From: JAQIBY01 sp964527535
GTDB taxonomy: Bacteria; Bacteroidota; Bacteroidia; Bacteroidales; ML635J-15
Assembly: GCA_964527535.1 (NCBI GenBank)
Contig: CAZGPW010000022.1
Location: 1-16,713 of the forward strand
DNA: 16,713 bases
Reading direction: 5' to 3'
Part shown: positions 8,013-16,702 of the stretch, piece by piece
Position numbering within the stretch: position 1 is the first letter of the stretch
Layout: each line of letters opens with the position of its first letter
Notes under the pieces: model-generated
What the model saw: the letters and a program-made list of their open reading frames with translations, nothing else
The model's database searches: none
Told to the model about the DNA's origin: nothing
Translations under genes and position numbers: made by a program

Positions 8013-9932
8013 TCAATTAATCACAAGTTTTTCGATTTTGAATGCATTTTTTTCATTTAAAATTCTGAGAAAATATACGCCACTGTTTATATCTGATAAA
8101 TCCAGCCTGTAAAATGCTGATGAAAATGGCTCATGTTTAAGTGTTTTGCCATGGATATCTGTAAGTTCACAGATGTAGGTACCTGTATGTTGCATTTTAA
8201 TCTGAACGCCGGAACGTGCCGGATTGGGAAAAACCTCACATGATAAATGATGCTCCGGAATTGAAGACACTTCCTGTACCATGTTTTCCTGGATCAACCA
8301 CAAATGTGGATCAAAAACAATGCTGTCAACGGTATTTGGTTCCGGAATCTTATGCGAAACACTGTATGCATCCTGTGTTAATTGTACCAGCAGGCTGTCT
8401 CCGTTTTCATAGTACAACATATATTCCGGTGGAATGGTAAATAATGGGGCCTGTGCACATGATCCCGCCTGACTGGTATTTATATAAACGGTATCGTTTG
8501 CTTGATGCCATTCTACATCGTAAATTGGATACCCTTCACCGTAATACCATTGGTTAAAAAAGTCATCAAAATTCATTCCGCTTACATCTTCGACTACGGA
8601 TTTGAAATCGTCGCCTGTAGCAACAGAGTTTCCATGTTCATCCAAATGAGCCTGTAAAACATCAAAGAACAAGGAGTCGCCAAGAAGGTAACGGAGCATG
8701 TGTACCAGCATCCCACCTTTTTTATAGGTCAGGTAATAATCGAAAATGCGTTGGGGATCGCCAACTTCACTGAAAGGGATATATACGGAACCGTCTGTAT
8801 ATTCTTTCGCGTATTCTGCATTCAGTTCAAGCCAGTTTTGTGTTTCAGCCTCAGTGCGCATCGCCTGGGAGGTGAGGTATTCACTATATACGGCAAAGCC
8901 TTCATTGATCCAGATGTCCTGCCAGGTGGCACAAGTAATGTAATTCCCAAACCAGGAATGCCCCAGCTCATGAGCTACCAGGGCGAAATCAAATTTACCC
9001 ACCGTTGTCATGGTTTGATGCTCCATCCCGCCATTGAGTTCTACAGCACAGTGGCCGTATTTTTCCTCGTGGTGGGGATACAAGCCGAAATAGTCAGATT
9101 GCACTTCAATCATGTCACCCGTTTTTAAAATGTCTGTTTCATAAAAGGCCAGGTAATATGGAGAATCATAAATGAAATTTTGTACCAGAACGGAATCGGT
9201 GCCTTCAGGGTAGCAGTAAAACGAATAATCTTGATAATTGCCAATGGCCACAGAAATCAGGTAATAATCAATCGGGTATTTTGATTTCCATTCGTATCGG
9301 GTAGTGCCATCGCCCATGTTGGTAGTGTCTGTCAACAGGCCATTGCATCCTGCCATTAAATTATCCGGCACCGTTACAAACACCCAGGAGGAATCAGCCT
9401 TGTCTGATAAATCCTGCTTGACGGGAAACCACCCCATGGCATCATAAGGTTCAGATAAACTGAATGTTGTGGTTTCACTAAGGATGGTGTGTGTTTTGTT
9501 AAACATCCCATACGGAGGTGTCCCTGCGTAGCTTACCTCCACAGTGTAATTGTTCTTTTTGGGATTTTTGCTCAGGGGAATATTGAGAATATCCTGATCG
9601 TGATCAAAAGACGTGGGACTCCCGTTTAATTCCACCCCGTTGACATTAAGTTCGTCAGCAAGATCCAAATCAATGGATGAAAGCCCAGGATTGGTAACTG
9701 TCAAATCTATCCGGGCAGTGCCTTCTACATCTACGGATTCGTTATCCATGATAAGGTCCAGGAAATAAAAAGTGACATCATAATCGTCATAAGATCGTTC
9801 ATTTATATTATATGTTGTATTTAGTGCCTGGTATTTATAGGCATCGGGTGACTTTGTTGCATGCTGTGCATAGACAAAGGCCGTTGAAATCATACATAAG
9901 ATGATAGCCAGCAGAAGGGTGTTTTTGTTCAT
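8013..9932 (-). CDS. Secreted M1-family zinc aminopeptidase with T9SS sorting domain
   Basis: A 639-residue exported zinc metallopeptidase, predicted to remove N-terminal amino acids from peptides at the cell surface or outside. A signal peptide covers about residues 1-22 (hydrophobic LLLAIILCMISTAFV, cut near YAQ). A beta-rich N-terminal domain (about 45-235) precedes the catalytic domain: substrate-recognition motif GGMEH (301-305; classical GxMEN), zinc site HELGH (321-325) with third ligand E344 in WINEG exactly 18 residues later, and candidate catalytic Tyr403 in TYKKGGML. No large ERAP1-like C-terminal helical domain is present. A short beta region is followed by a type A T9SS sorting domain (about 560-639, with VFPNPARSG, a DIHGK turn and SGVYFLRI). 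The gene starts 22 bp after the stop of the propeller gene, so the two are probably one operon. Substrate specificity is unknown. Confidence 0.94.
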   Translation of the reverse strand: MNKNTLLLAIILCMISTAFVYAQHATKSPDAYKYQALNTTYNINERSYDDYDVTFYFLDLIMDNESVDVEGTARIDLTVTNPGLSSIDLDLADELNVNGVELNGSPTSFDHDQDILNIPLSKNPKKNNYTVEVSYAGTPPYGMFNKTHTILSETTTFSLSEPYDAMGWFPVKQDLSDKADSSWVFVTVPDNLMAGCNGLLTDTTNMGDGTTRYEWKSKYPIDYYLISVAIGNYQDYSFYCYPEGTDSVLVQNFIYDSPYYLAFYETDILKTGDMIEVQSDYFGLYPHHEEKYGHCAVELNGGMEHQTMTTVGKFDFALVAHELGHSWFGNYITCATWQDIWINEGFAVYSEYLTSQAMRTEAETQNWLELNAEYAKEYTDGSVYIPFSEVGDPQRIFDYYLTYKKGGMLVHMLRYLLGDSLFFDVLQAHLDEHGNSVATGDDFKSVVEDVSGMNFDDFFNQWYYGEGYPIYDVEWHQANDTVYINTSQAGSCAQAPLFTIPPEYMLYYENGDSLLVQLTQDAYSVSHKIPEPNTVDSIVFDPHLWLIQENMVQEVSSIPEHHLSCEVFPNPARSGVQIKMQHTGTYICELTDIHGKTLKHEPFSSAFYRLDLSDINSGVYFLRILNEKNAFKIEKLVIN

Positions 9933-9954
9933 ACGGTCATTAAAAAATTCGGAT

Positions 9955-12900
9955 TTATAAAATGTTTACTTGTTTAATAATGTGTTTGTTGTTGTTGCTG
10001 ATCTTCAGGCTATACATACCCGGTGCAATATTTCTGGTATCAATGTGTTTGGGCGCTTTTTCAGATACGTTGATATTGCCTGAACGAACAAGTTTTCCCC
10101 TGGTTGAAAACAATTCATAATGCAACCCTGCTGCAGCCTGTGATTGAATATAAATCCCATCTTCTTTTTTCGCGGGGTTTGGAAATACGTTTATTTCAGA
10201 CAGCATTTGATGGTTATCAATGTTCATTTCCGAGATTTCAATGTCTTTTATTTCTGTATATTCTCCCTGATCATTGGTTATGGTAAGGCTCACAGGATAA
10301 ATGCCATCCTGGTCATAAGTATGTTCAGGATGTTGTTCGTCGCTGGTTCCGCCATCGCCAAAATCCCATGCCCATGTTAACGGGTAATTTGTTGAAATAT
10401 CTGAGAAATGGATGGTTTTGTAATCACTGGTATCTGCTGTGTGGGTAAAATCTACTTTCAGGCATTGCCAAAACAATTTAAAACCCGGTTCAGTAACGCC
10501 TCCGTCGGTAATTTGACGGACAAGCCCTTTTCCTTCAGTTGTTATGATGCTTCCGGAAGGGGGATTGTTGTTGCAAAATTCTCCAATTTTATACCCATCA
10601 TAAGGGATAAGGTCGTTAAAGATCAGGATGCGGTCGTAATCGCATGTGCCGCCGGGACCGGCCTCGACATCAAAATCCATAAACGTAAATTCGATTTGGT
10701 CAGCATCCGCGGGCACAATTTTTACAAGGCCATTCGTGTTATCAGAATAATTTAGATCCGGGCCGCCATTATCATAAAGGTAGCCTTCGCAGCATGCCTG
10801 CTGGGGGCCATAGCCTGATTCCGGCATGTTAAGTTCTGCTGCATTGTCAGGATCAAAGCTGATGAAATCTGTTTTTGTTTCCGTCACATCATCGCAAAGA
10901 GCCGATGATCCTGTTAAGCTAACCGTATAGGAACCTTCATCGTCATATGTGTGTTCTGGTTCGTATTCTGCAGATGTGTTTCCATCCCCAAAATCCCATT
11001 CATAACTTTCGAGTTCATCGCTGATGTTTGTAAATCGTACTTCACAAGCTTGACAAGCCTGATTGATATTGCTTAAAAAATCCACCACAAGGTCTTCTTG
11101 TGAAATTTCTACTTGTTTTGTGATTGAATCAGCACCAAGATCATTGGTGACAACAAGTTTGACATCGTATGTTCCCAATGCCTGGTATGTATGTGTGGGA
11201 GCAGGTTCATTGCTCATGTTGCCATCACCAAAGTACCAGGTATAGCTATTCGGAGCTCCGCTTGAGGTACTGCCAAACAACACTTCGCCCTGACAGGCAT
11301 TCAACACCGAAGCCGTAAAATCCGCTGCTGGAGGGGCAACGAGTTCAAACAGATCGGATTCCCAGACCCCGCGTCCGTAGGTGGCTGCCCTGATTTTGTT
11401 TACGTTGTACTGAATTTCCAGTTCGTTGACAATTACATTGGGCAGACCCTGGCTGTAATTTGTCCATTGAGCCATGTTGCTGTTCCGGTAGTAAATGCCC
11501 AAATCGGTACCGACGTAGAGGGCATTGTTTGAGTTTTCTTCATACACAATGCAATTGGCAGGGACGTTGGGAAGCCCATCGGAATAATTTTCCCAATAGT
11601 CACCGCCGTTATCGGAAAAATATACCTTTTCACCACCGACATATCCGCTCAGCGTAACCCAGAGCTCTTCCGGGTTAACAGCACTGACACTTATGTATGT
11701 AATAGACTGGGCTATCAGTCCGTTTGTGATGTTAGTCCATGTACCGCCGCCATTTGTGGTTCTGTAAATCTCGTTGTAGGTGGCAGCGTAAATTACATCC
11801 GGATCAGATTTGGCAATGGCAAGGGATTGTATGTCTATACCTCCCGTAAGGTTATCGGAAATGACCGTCCATGAATCGCCGCGGTTGGTGGTTTTATACA
11901 CATCTTTGAAGCCGATATACAGCGTTTCCGGATCCTGGGGATGAATGACAAATGGCGTTACCCATGCTCCATCGCCGGAAGCGGAAGGTTTTATGTCTGT
12001 AAAATTGTATCCGCCATCCATGGACCTGCGGATGGCCCCATAATATACAGTCCCGTACATGATGTCTGCGTTGGTGTAATCCACCAGGCACTCCATTCCA
12101 TCGCCGCCAATGATGGCTTTCCAGTCTCCATTGTCAAGCCGCATGGTTCCGTTGTCCTGTGTGCCGGTCAACAAGCGTTGATAGTTGGTTTTTGATGCTC
12201 CCATCCTGTAAACCTGTAGAATTTCCAGTCCGTCGCTCAAGTCTGCCCATGAGCTTCCGCCATTGTCAGTTTTGTGAAGCCCGCCGTCGTTGCCGGAGTA
12301 AAGCTCACCTGTTAGTGGCGAAAAATCCAGGCTGTGATGATCGGCATGGACATAAGGAACCCCGTCACCACCATACCAGTGGCTGACAATGTTCCATGAC
12401 AAACCTCCATCCACAGACTTCCAGGTGTTGACACCACCAACATATACGGTGTTGGCATCATTGGGATCGGCAGCACAGGCAAGGTCGTACCACCCCTGGC
12501 CGCCTGTATCATTTCCATCTGTTGACCAGCCCAACAAATTGAGGTTTGTGTTATCATGTACCTGTGTAAAATCCTGACCGCTGTTGGTGGATTTATAAAA
12601 ACCATAGTACCCGCTGTTTTCTGCAGATGATGCTACGGCATACACCAGGGTAGGGTTTTCTGGTGTTACAGCAAGTTCAATGCGGTTGGCATCCTGAAGG
12701 TATAAACATTGCTCCCAGGTCATGCCGGCGTTTACAGAACGATAAATTTCAGCTTCCCCAAAATATTCATACGTACCGGCATACATGATGTTTGAATTTT
12801 CCGGGTTGAATTCGAGGTCTTTAAAATGACCTGAAGCTTTCACATCCCAGTTTATGCCACCATCATCAGTGCGCATGATGCCAAAATTTCCGGCAGCCAG

Positions 12901-13629
12901 CATAATGTCAGGATTGTCAGGATTGATCTTTATACGCCGGATTATGTTCATGTTAGTTATGTCCAGTGGCAACGGTGTTTCAGTCCATGTGGCGCCGCCG
13001 TCGGTGGACTTAAGTATCCCTGCACTGTAGGTGTCCCTGGCATCTCCATCGCCGGTGGCAATGAAAATGACCTGTGGATCACCGGGATGTATGGCAATGT
13101 CACTTATTCCAATGGATGATGGCAGATCATCGGTTGTGGTAGCCCAGCTATTGCCGCCGTCTGTGGTTTTCCAAAGCCCGCCTGAGGGAGATCCCACATA
13201 TATGATATTGGAATCAGAAGGATGAAAAGTAACGCAATTTAATCGTCCGCTGCCCCTTTTGACTGAAGGGCTGTTTATATGAGTTGGCGTTTCCACCGGA
13301 CCCAGGTGAGACCAGTTGGCTGCCTCGTCTTTTGGTGCTGAAGATGTGTTTTGCATTTTCTTCCATGCGTCAATCACAGCACGGGAATTAATATGTCCCT
13401 CTTTGTCAACGCGGGGTTCCATGAAATATTCCCACCGCTTGAATTGTTTAAAACCTTTGCCTTTTTCGTATTCCCGCTTGGCCCAGTATTGATCAAATGC
13501 TTCCTGAATTTCATAAAAGCCGGGTTCTCCTGATTTGGTGTCAACGTATTTCATCCATGGTTGTGTGTATGCTGTGACTGAAAACACAATAAGCCCAATC
13601 AATGAAAGGATATGTTTTATTGGATTCAT
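9955..13629 (-). CDS. Secreted Asp-box beta-propeller protein with PKD, CUB-like and T9SS domains
   Basis: A 1224-residue exported modular protein. Signal peptide about 1-22 (ILSLIGLIVFSVTAYTQ). Residues about 105-765 form a VPS10/sortilin- or BNR-type beta-propeller with about eleven Asp-box motifs (S/T-x-D/N-x-G-x-x-W/F), starting at residues 154, 207, 253, 297, 346, 404, 453, 535, 579, 623 and 671. Then come PKD 1 (about 766-844, WYFGDG), PKD 2 (about 846-925, WDFGDG), a CUB-like domain (about 931-1056, with paired cysteines and CDYDRILIFND), PKD 3 (about 1057-1133, WDFGDG) and a T9SS type A sorting domain (about 1145-1224, VFPNPAK...GMYSLKI). No catalytic residues are recognised, so it is more likely an adhesin or binding protein than a hydrolase, although such propellers are often labelled glycosyl hydrolase. 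It is the first gene of a pair with the M1 peptidase, 22 bp apart. Confidence 0.92.
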   Translation of the reverse strand: MNPIKHILSLIGLIVFSVTAYTQPWMKYVDTKSGEPGFYEIQEAFDQYWAKREYEKGKGFKQFKRWEYFMEPRVDKEGHINSRAVIDAWKKMQNTSSAPKDEAANWSHLGPVETPTHINSPSVKRGSGRLNCVTFHPSDSNIIYVGSPSGGLWKTTDGGNSWATTTDDLPSSIGISDIAIHPGDPQVIFIATGDGDARDTYSAGILKSTDGGATWTETPLPLDITNMNIIRRIKINPDNPDIMLAAGNFGIMRTDDGGINWDVKASGHFKDLEFNPENSNIMYAGTYEYFGEAEIYRSVNAGMTWEQCLYLQDANRIELAVTPENPTLVYAVASSAENSGYYGFYKSTNSGQDFTQVHDNTNLNLLGWSTDGNDTGGQGWYDLACAADPNDANTVYVGGVNTWKSVDGGLSWNIVSHWYGGDGVPYVHADHHSLDFSPLTGELYSGNDGGLHKTDNGGSSWADLSDGLEILQVYRMGASKTNYQRLLTGTQDNGTMRLDNGDWKAIIGGDGMECLVDYTNADIMYGTVYYGAIRRSMDGGYNFTDIKPSASGDGAWVTPFVIHPQDPETLYIGFKDVYKTTNRGDSWTVISDNLTGGIDIQSLAIAKSDPDVIYAATYNEIYRTTNGGGTWTNITNGLIAQSITYISVSAVNPEELWVTLSGYVGGEKVYFSDNGGDYWENYSDGLPNVPANCIVYEENSNNALYVGTDLGIYYRNSNMAQWTNYSQGLPNVIVNELEIQYNVNKIRAATYGRGVWESDLFELVAPPAADFTASVLNACQGEVLFGSTSSGAPNSYTWYFGDGNMSNEPAPTHTYQALGTYDVKLVVTNDLGADSITKQVEISQEDLVVDFLSNINQACQACEVRFTNISDELESYEWDFGDGNTSAEYEPEHTYDDEGSYTVSLTGSSALCDDVTETKTDFISFDPDNAAELNMPESGYGPQQACCEGYLYDNGGPDLNYSDNTNGLVKIVPADADQIEFTFMDFDVEAGPGGTCDYDRILIFNDLIPYDGYKIGEFCNNNPPSGSIITTEGKGLVRQITDGGVTEPGFKLFWQCLKVDFTHTADTSDYKTIHFSDISTNYPLTWAWDFGDGGTSDEQHPEHTYDQDGIYPVSLTITNDQGEYTEIKDIEISEMNIDNHQMLSEINVFPNPAKKEDGIYIQSQAAAGLHYELFSTRGKLVRSGNINVSEKAPKHIDTRNIAPGMYSLKISNNNKHIIKQVNIL

Positions 13630-13701
13630 AAAAATTAAATAAATGTTTATGTAAATGTAGCAAAAAATATGATTCTGGAAAGAATGAATTTCGAATCTCC
13701 T

Positions 13702-13778
13702 AATCCCACAAATTCACAAAGCACACCAAGTATTATAATAATTCTATCATTAATTTTCTTTGTGTTCTTTGTGGGATT
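13702..13778. repeat. Imperfect inverted repeat in a divergent intergenic region
   Basis: The left arm 13702-13721 (aatcccacaaattcacaaag) pairs with the right arm 13758-13778, whose reverse complement starts aatcccacaaag and ends acacaaag. The arms are about 20 bp with one small internal mismatch/bulge; the loop is 36 nt and AT-rich. It lies between two divergently transcribed genes, where no terminator is needed. The right arm's ctttgtgttctttgtggg resembles a motif I recall from dispersed intergenic repeats in many bacterial genomes; that link is from memory and unverified. Confidence 0.7.
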
Positions 13779-13854
13779 TAAGGTAATAATTTTTTGCTAA
13801 TGCACGATTTAGCATCTTTAGTCACCATAAAAAATACTTCAAAACTTATGCATT

Positions 13855-13887
13855 TTGGCGCTATGTCATGAATTTTTATTACTTTCG
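13855..13887 (+). promoter_or_regulatory. Weak candidate promoter for the AI-2E-type transporter/aspartokinase pair
   Basis: A TTG at 13855-13857 lies 22 nt before TACTTTCG (13880-13887), one base off the Bacteroidota -7 consensus TAnnTTTG, with the start codon 18 nt further on. Spacing and position fit, but the match is imperfect. Confidence 0.3.
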
Positions 13888-13904
13888 AACAAAGAAAATG
13901 CCTG

Positions 13905-15017
13905 ATGAATAAAGTTACGCGATATATCGTAGGAGCACTGAGTATCATTGTATTGGTACTTTTTGTGTGGTTTTTTACTAATATTGTAGCTTACATTTTA
14001 ATAGCCGCCGTGTTGTCCATGATCGGACGTCCATTGGTCAACCGCTTGCTGAAATTACACATAAAATCCTTCCGCTTTCCACGCTGGCTTGCATCTTTGC
14101 TTACGTTAGCGTTTATGGTTTTTGTTATTGTGATGTTTTTCAGAATCATTATTCCCTTGGTAGGAGAGCAGATTGATGAGATAAGCAGCATTGAAGTAAA
14201 AACCTTGTCACAAAATTTAGAAGACCCTTATGCCCAAATTGACAATTGGGTACATTCCATACCATTTCAGGGAACATCAGAATTTTCGTCAAAAGAATTC
14301 CTGAGCGAAAAAATCGTTAACCTGGTAAAGTTTGATGAGATATCCGGGTTATTCAATAAAATTGGAAGTACACTGGGCGGTGTGTTGCTCGGCATTTTTG
14401 CTGTTTTGTTTATCACTTTCTTTTTCATGAAAGAAGACAGGTTGTTCGAAAAAGGGGTGCTCTTGATGGTACCTGTAAAATATGAAGATAAAACCCAAAA
14501 TGCATTGCGTAAGATAAAAAAACTGGTTTCCAGGTATTTTATTGGATTACTTGGCCAGGTTATGGGCATCACTATTTTGGTAACCACCGGATTGACAATA
14601 ACGGGATTGGAATTTTCGCTTGCATTATTGATTGGCATTATAGCCGGGTTTTTAAACCTCATTCCTTATTTAGGCCCATGGATTGGCGCTGCTATAGGTG
14701 TTGTGCTAGTCATTAGCGGTAACCTGGGAATGGATTTTTACGATGAAATGCTTCCCATGCTGATTTTTGTTCTGCTTACTTTTGCAATAACACAATTGGT
14801 GGATGTAATGTTCTTTCAACCGACTATTTTTGGCAATTCGGTCAGGGCTCACCCCCTTGAAGTGTTTCTTGTTATTTTGATCGCCGGCAAACTTGCCGGG
14901 GTACTTGGTATGATGCTGGCAATACCATCATATACCGTGTTAAGGGTATTGGCCAAAGAATTTTTCAATCAATACAAACTGGTACGTGGAATCACAGATA
15001 AAATGAAAGAGGATTGA
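13905..15017 (+). CDS. AI-2E/PerM (UPF0118) family membrane transporter
   Basis: A 370-residue polytopic inner-membrane protein of the AI-2E family exporter/PerM class. Members have been linked to autoinducer-2 export, Na+/H+ antiport or general permease functions, so the substrate is not predictable. Hydrophobic segments lie at about 7-24, 27-41, 62-86, 155-175, 212-234, 237-255, 257-273, 283-304 and 317-345. A soluble, charged stretch (about 87-150) follows the first three, as is usual for the family. Family motifs are NLIPYLGPWIG (251-261) and QPTIFGNSVRAHPLEV (305-320). The length is standard. The ATG at 13905 gives MNKVTRYIVG, a short cytoplasmic lead into the first helix. The aspartokinase gene starts 4 bp after its stop, so the two are probably co-transcribed, without an obvious functional link. 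Confidence 0.92.
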   Translation: MNKVTRYIVGALSIIVLVLFVWFFTNIVAYILIAAVLSMIGRPLVNRLLKLHIKSFRFPRWLASLLTLAFMVFVIVMFFRIIIPLVGEQIDEISSIEVKTLSQNLEDPYAQIDNWVHSIPFQGTSEFSSKEFLSEKIVNLVKFDEISGLFNKIGSTLGGVLLGIFAVLFITFFFMKEDRLFEKGVLLMVPVKYEDKTQNALRKIKKLVSRYFIGLLGQVMGITILVTTGLTITGLEFSLALLIGIIAGFLNLIPYLGPWIGAAIGVVLVISGNLGMDFYDEMLPMLIFVLLTFAITQLVDVMFFQPTIFGNSVRAHPLEVFLVILIAGKLAGVLGMMLAIPSYTVLRVLAKEFFNQYKLVRGITDKMKED

Positions 15018-15021
15018 TCCT

Positions 15022-16293
15022 ATGCATGTACACAAATTTGGAGGGGCATCCATCAAAGATGCCGAATCAATAAAAAATTTAAGCAACATTCTTCAAAACC
15101 AAAAACGTCCGGTTATTGTTGTTATATCTGCCATGGGAAAAACCACCAATGCCCTGGAAAACCTTGCAGAAGCTTATTATACACGTGAATCTGCTCAGGC
15201 AGAAGCATTGTTCGATAAAATAAAGCAATTTCACGAGCAGGTTTATATTGATCTGGGGTTAGACAAATACGCAAAAGAAAGGGCCCCCTTTTCGGAGGTG
15301 TTTGACCGGCTTAAAGAAAAATTACAAACGGCACCTTCGTTGAATTATGATTATGAATACGATCAAATCGTCCATTGCGGCGAGTTGTTTTCATCCCTGA
15401 TAATTAACACGTGGTTACAACACGAAGAGATTGATGTTCAGTGGGTTGATGCCAGAGACATCATACGTACCGATAATACTTACAGAGCCGCAAATGTGAA
15501 CTGGGAGACCAGTAAAAAAGCCTTTGACAGGCAGCAGGTTCACAGCAACCGGATCATGCTGACCCAGGGATTTATCGGCAGCACACCCGAAGGCATCTAC
15601 ACAACGCTGGGGCGTGAAGGGTCTGATTATACAGCGTCAATACTTGCCGTTTTGTCAGGAGCAAAAGACGTTACCATCTGGAAGGATGTGCCCGGGGTGA
15701 TGAATGCTGATCCCAAACAATTTAATTTCAGTGAAAAGCTGCCGCTAATATCCTACCAGGAAGCCATAGAACTGGCATATTACGGCGCAAAAGTTATTCA
15801 CCCGCGTACCATAAAGCCACTCGAAAACAAACATATCCCGCTCTATGTAAAATCATTTCTTGAACCCGGGGAAAAAGGCACAGTGATTAAGCATGTTGAA
15901 AAAGAACTTAAACTTTCACCTGTTTACATCATTAAAAATGAGCAGGTTTTATTGTCCGTATCCCCACGGGATTTTTCTTTTATCATGGAAAAACACATCA
16001 GCCGCATTTTTGATATGTTTGATGCGTACAATGCCCACGTTAGCATGAGCCAGAATTCAGCCATCAATTATTCGATTTGTGTGGATTGCCATAAACGCAA
16101 ACTGCCCAAATTGATTGAAGGTTTAAGCCAGGAGTTCAAGGTGCTGTATAATGATCATTTACAGTTGATCACCATACGGCATTATACCAGTGAAGCCATT
16201 GAGAAAATGTTGAATGGGAAAACGGTGCTTTTGGAACAACGTTCACGAAAAACAGCGCGGTTTCTGGTAGAGAGCAACAGGAAAATGCGGTGA
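15022..16293 (+). CDS. Aspartokinase, monofunctional, with C-terminal ACT region
   Basis: Cytosolic kinase for the first step of the aspartate pathway (lysine, threonine, methionine, diaminopimelate): L-aspartate + ATP to 4-phospho-L-aspartate. It has 423 residues, close to monofunctional enzymes (about 400-450), with no homoserine dehydrogenase domain. The amino-acid kinase domain (about 1-290) shows KFGGAS (5-10; canonical KFGGTS), HCGELFSS (118-125), TTLGREGSDYTA (194-205; canonical GRGGSDYTA), WKDVPGVMNADP (220-231) and AYYGAKVIHP (252-261). An ACT domain (about 305-368) and a short second ACT-like segment (about 370-420) follow, implying allosteric control by a pathway end product. Thr to Ala in the first motif and Gly to Glu in the nucleotide loop depart from the E. 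coli-type consensus; from memory, a lineage of Bacteroidota aspartokinases shares them. The ATG at 15022 lies 4 bp after the upstream stop. Which end product inhibits it cannot be told. Confidence 0.92.
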   Translation: MHVHKFGGASIKDAESIKNLSNILQNQKRPVIVVISAMGKTTNALENLAEAYYTRESAQAEALFDKIKQFHEQVYIDLGLDKYAKERAPFSEVFDRLKEKLQTAPSLNYDYEYDQIVHCGELFSSLIINTWLQHEEIDVQWVDARDIIRTDNTYRAANVNWETSKKAFDRQQVHSNRIMLTQGFIGSTPEGIYTTLGREGSDYTASILAVLSGAKDVTIWKDVPGVMNADPKQFNFSEKLPLISYQEAIELAYYGAKVIHPRTIKPLENKHIPLYVKSFLEPGEKGTVIKHVEKELKLSPVYIIKNEQVLLSVSPRDFSFIMEKHISRIFDMFDAYNAHVSMSQNSAINYSICVDCHKRKLPKLIEGLSQEFKVLYNDHLQLITIRHYTSEAIEKMLNGKTVLLEQRSRKTARFLVESNRKMR

Positions 16294-16500
16294 TTTATTA
16301 ACAATGGTTGGTTTTAAATTTCATTGCATTAATCCGGATAAAAAAATTCATTATCTGTGAAAACCAAGGAAGTCTTGATGTGATAGCATTGTTGGAATGT
16401 GCATGAGGCACCCTTGACACCCTCTGGAACCTTGAATCCTGCGAGAATATTATACCGATATGTGTTCATTTGTGTAATTTTAGTTCGCTACCGCTCCTAA

Positions 16501-16562
16501 AATTTTGTGCAAACGAGGGCAGAGCCAAGCTTGCTTGAGCTATGCCGAGTGCAGCCAAAATT
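16501..16562. repeat. Nested palindromic element, possible dispersed repeat or structured RNA
   Basis: Three paired layers can be drawn. The outer 7 bp is AATTTTG (16501-16507) with CAAAATT (16556-16562). Next is TGCA (16508-16511) with TGCA (16550-16553), leaving a 2-nt bulge. The inner layer is GGCAGAGC (16518-16525) with GCTATGCC (16538-16545), 7 of 8 pairs. The innermost loop contains caagcttgcttg, itself palindromic. It lies outside any gene and is notably more GC-rich than its surroundings. I have an unverified recollection of similar sequence in other Bacteroidota intergenic regions. Confidence 0.6.
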
Positions 16563-16643
16563 ATCGAAATATAATAAACAATCTGACTGCGTTAAAATTT
16601 TTCTAAATAGCTATGTGTGAAGTTTCACCACGTTGTTGATGTT

Positions 16644-16702
16644 TTTCATCTCTCTAATTGTGAAGTGAAGCGTAGCGAAACGTAACAATTAGAGAGATGA
16701 AA
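16644..16702. repeat. Perfect 18-bp inverted repeat (hairpin)
   Basis: The left arm 16644-16661 (tttcatctctctaattgt) is the exact reverse complement of the right arm 16685-16702. The 23-nt loop is rich in purines and contains gaagtgaagcgtagcg. Neither side has a T-run, so it does not look like an ordinary intrinsic terminator on either strand. It lies 11 bp from the window edge, so its partner gene or element may be to the right. Confidence 0.85.

Noticed and set aside
8700..9128. 142-codon open frame on the plus strand
   Set aside because: It lies entirely antisense within the clearly real M1 peptidase gene and shows no recognisable motifs.
9955..13629. Propeller protein as a sialidase or other glycoside hydrolase
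   Set aside because: Asp boxes mark the fold only; I see no sialidase-type catalytic Arg triad or FRIP motif, so no enzymatic function is claimed.
16308..16367. Inverted repeat TTGGTTTT / AAAACCAA after the aspartokinase stop
   Set aside because: Only 8 bp with a 44-nt loop and no T-run afterwards, so it is not a convincing terminator.
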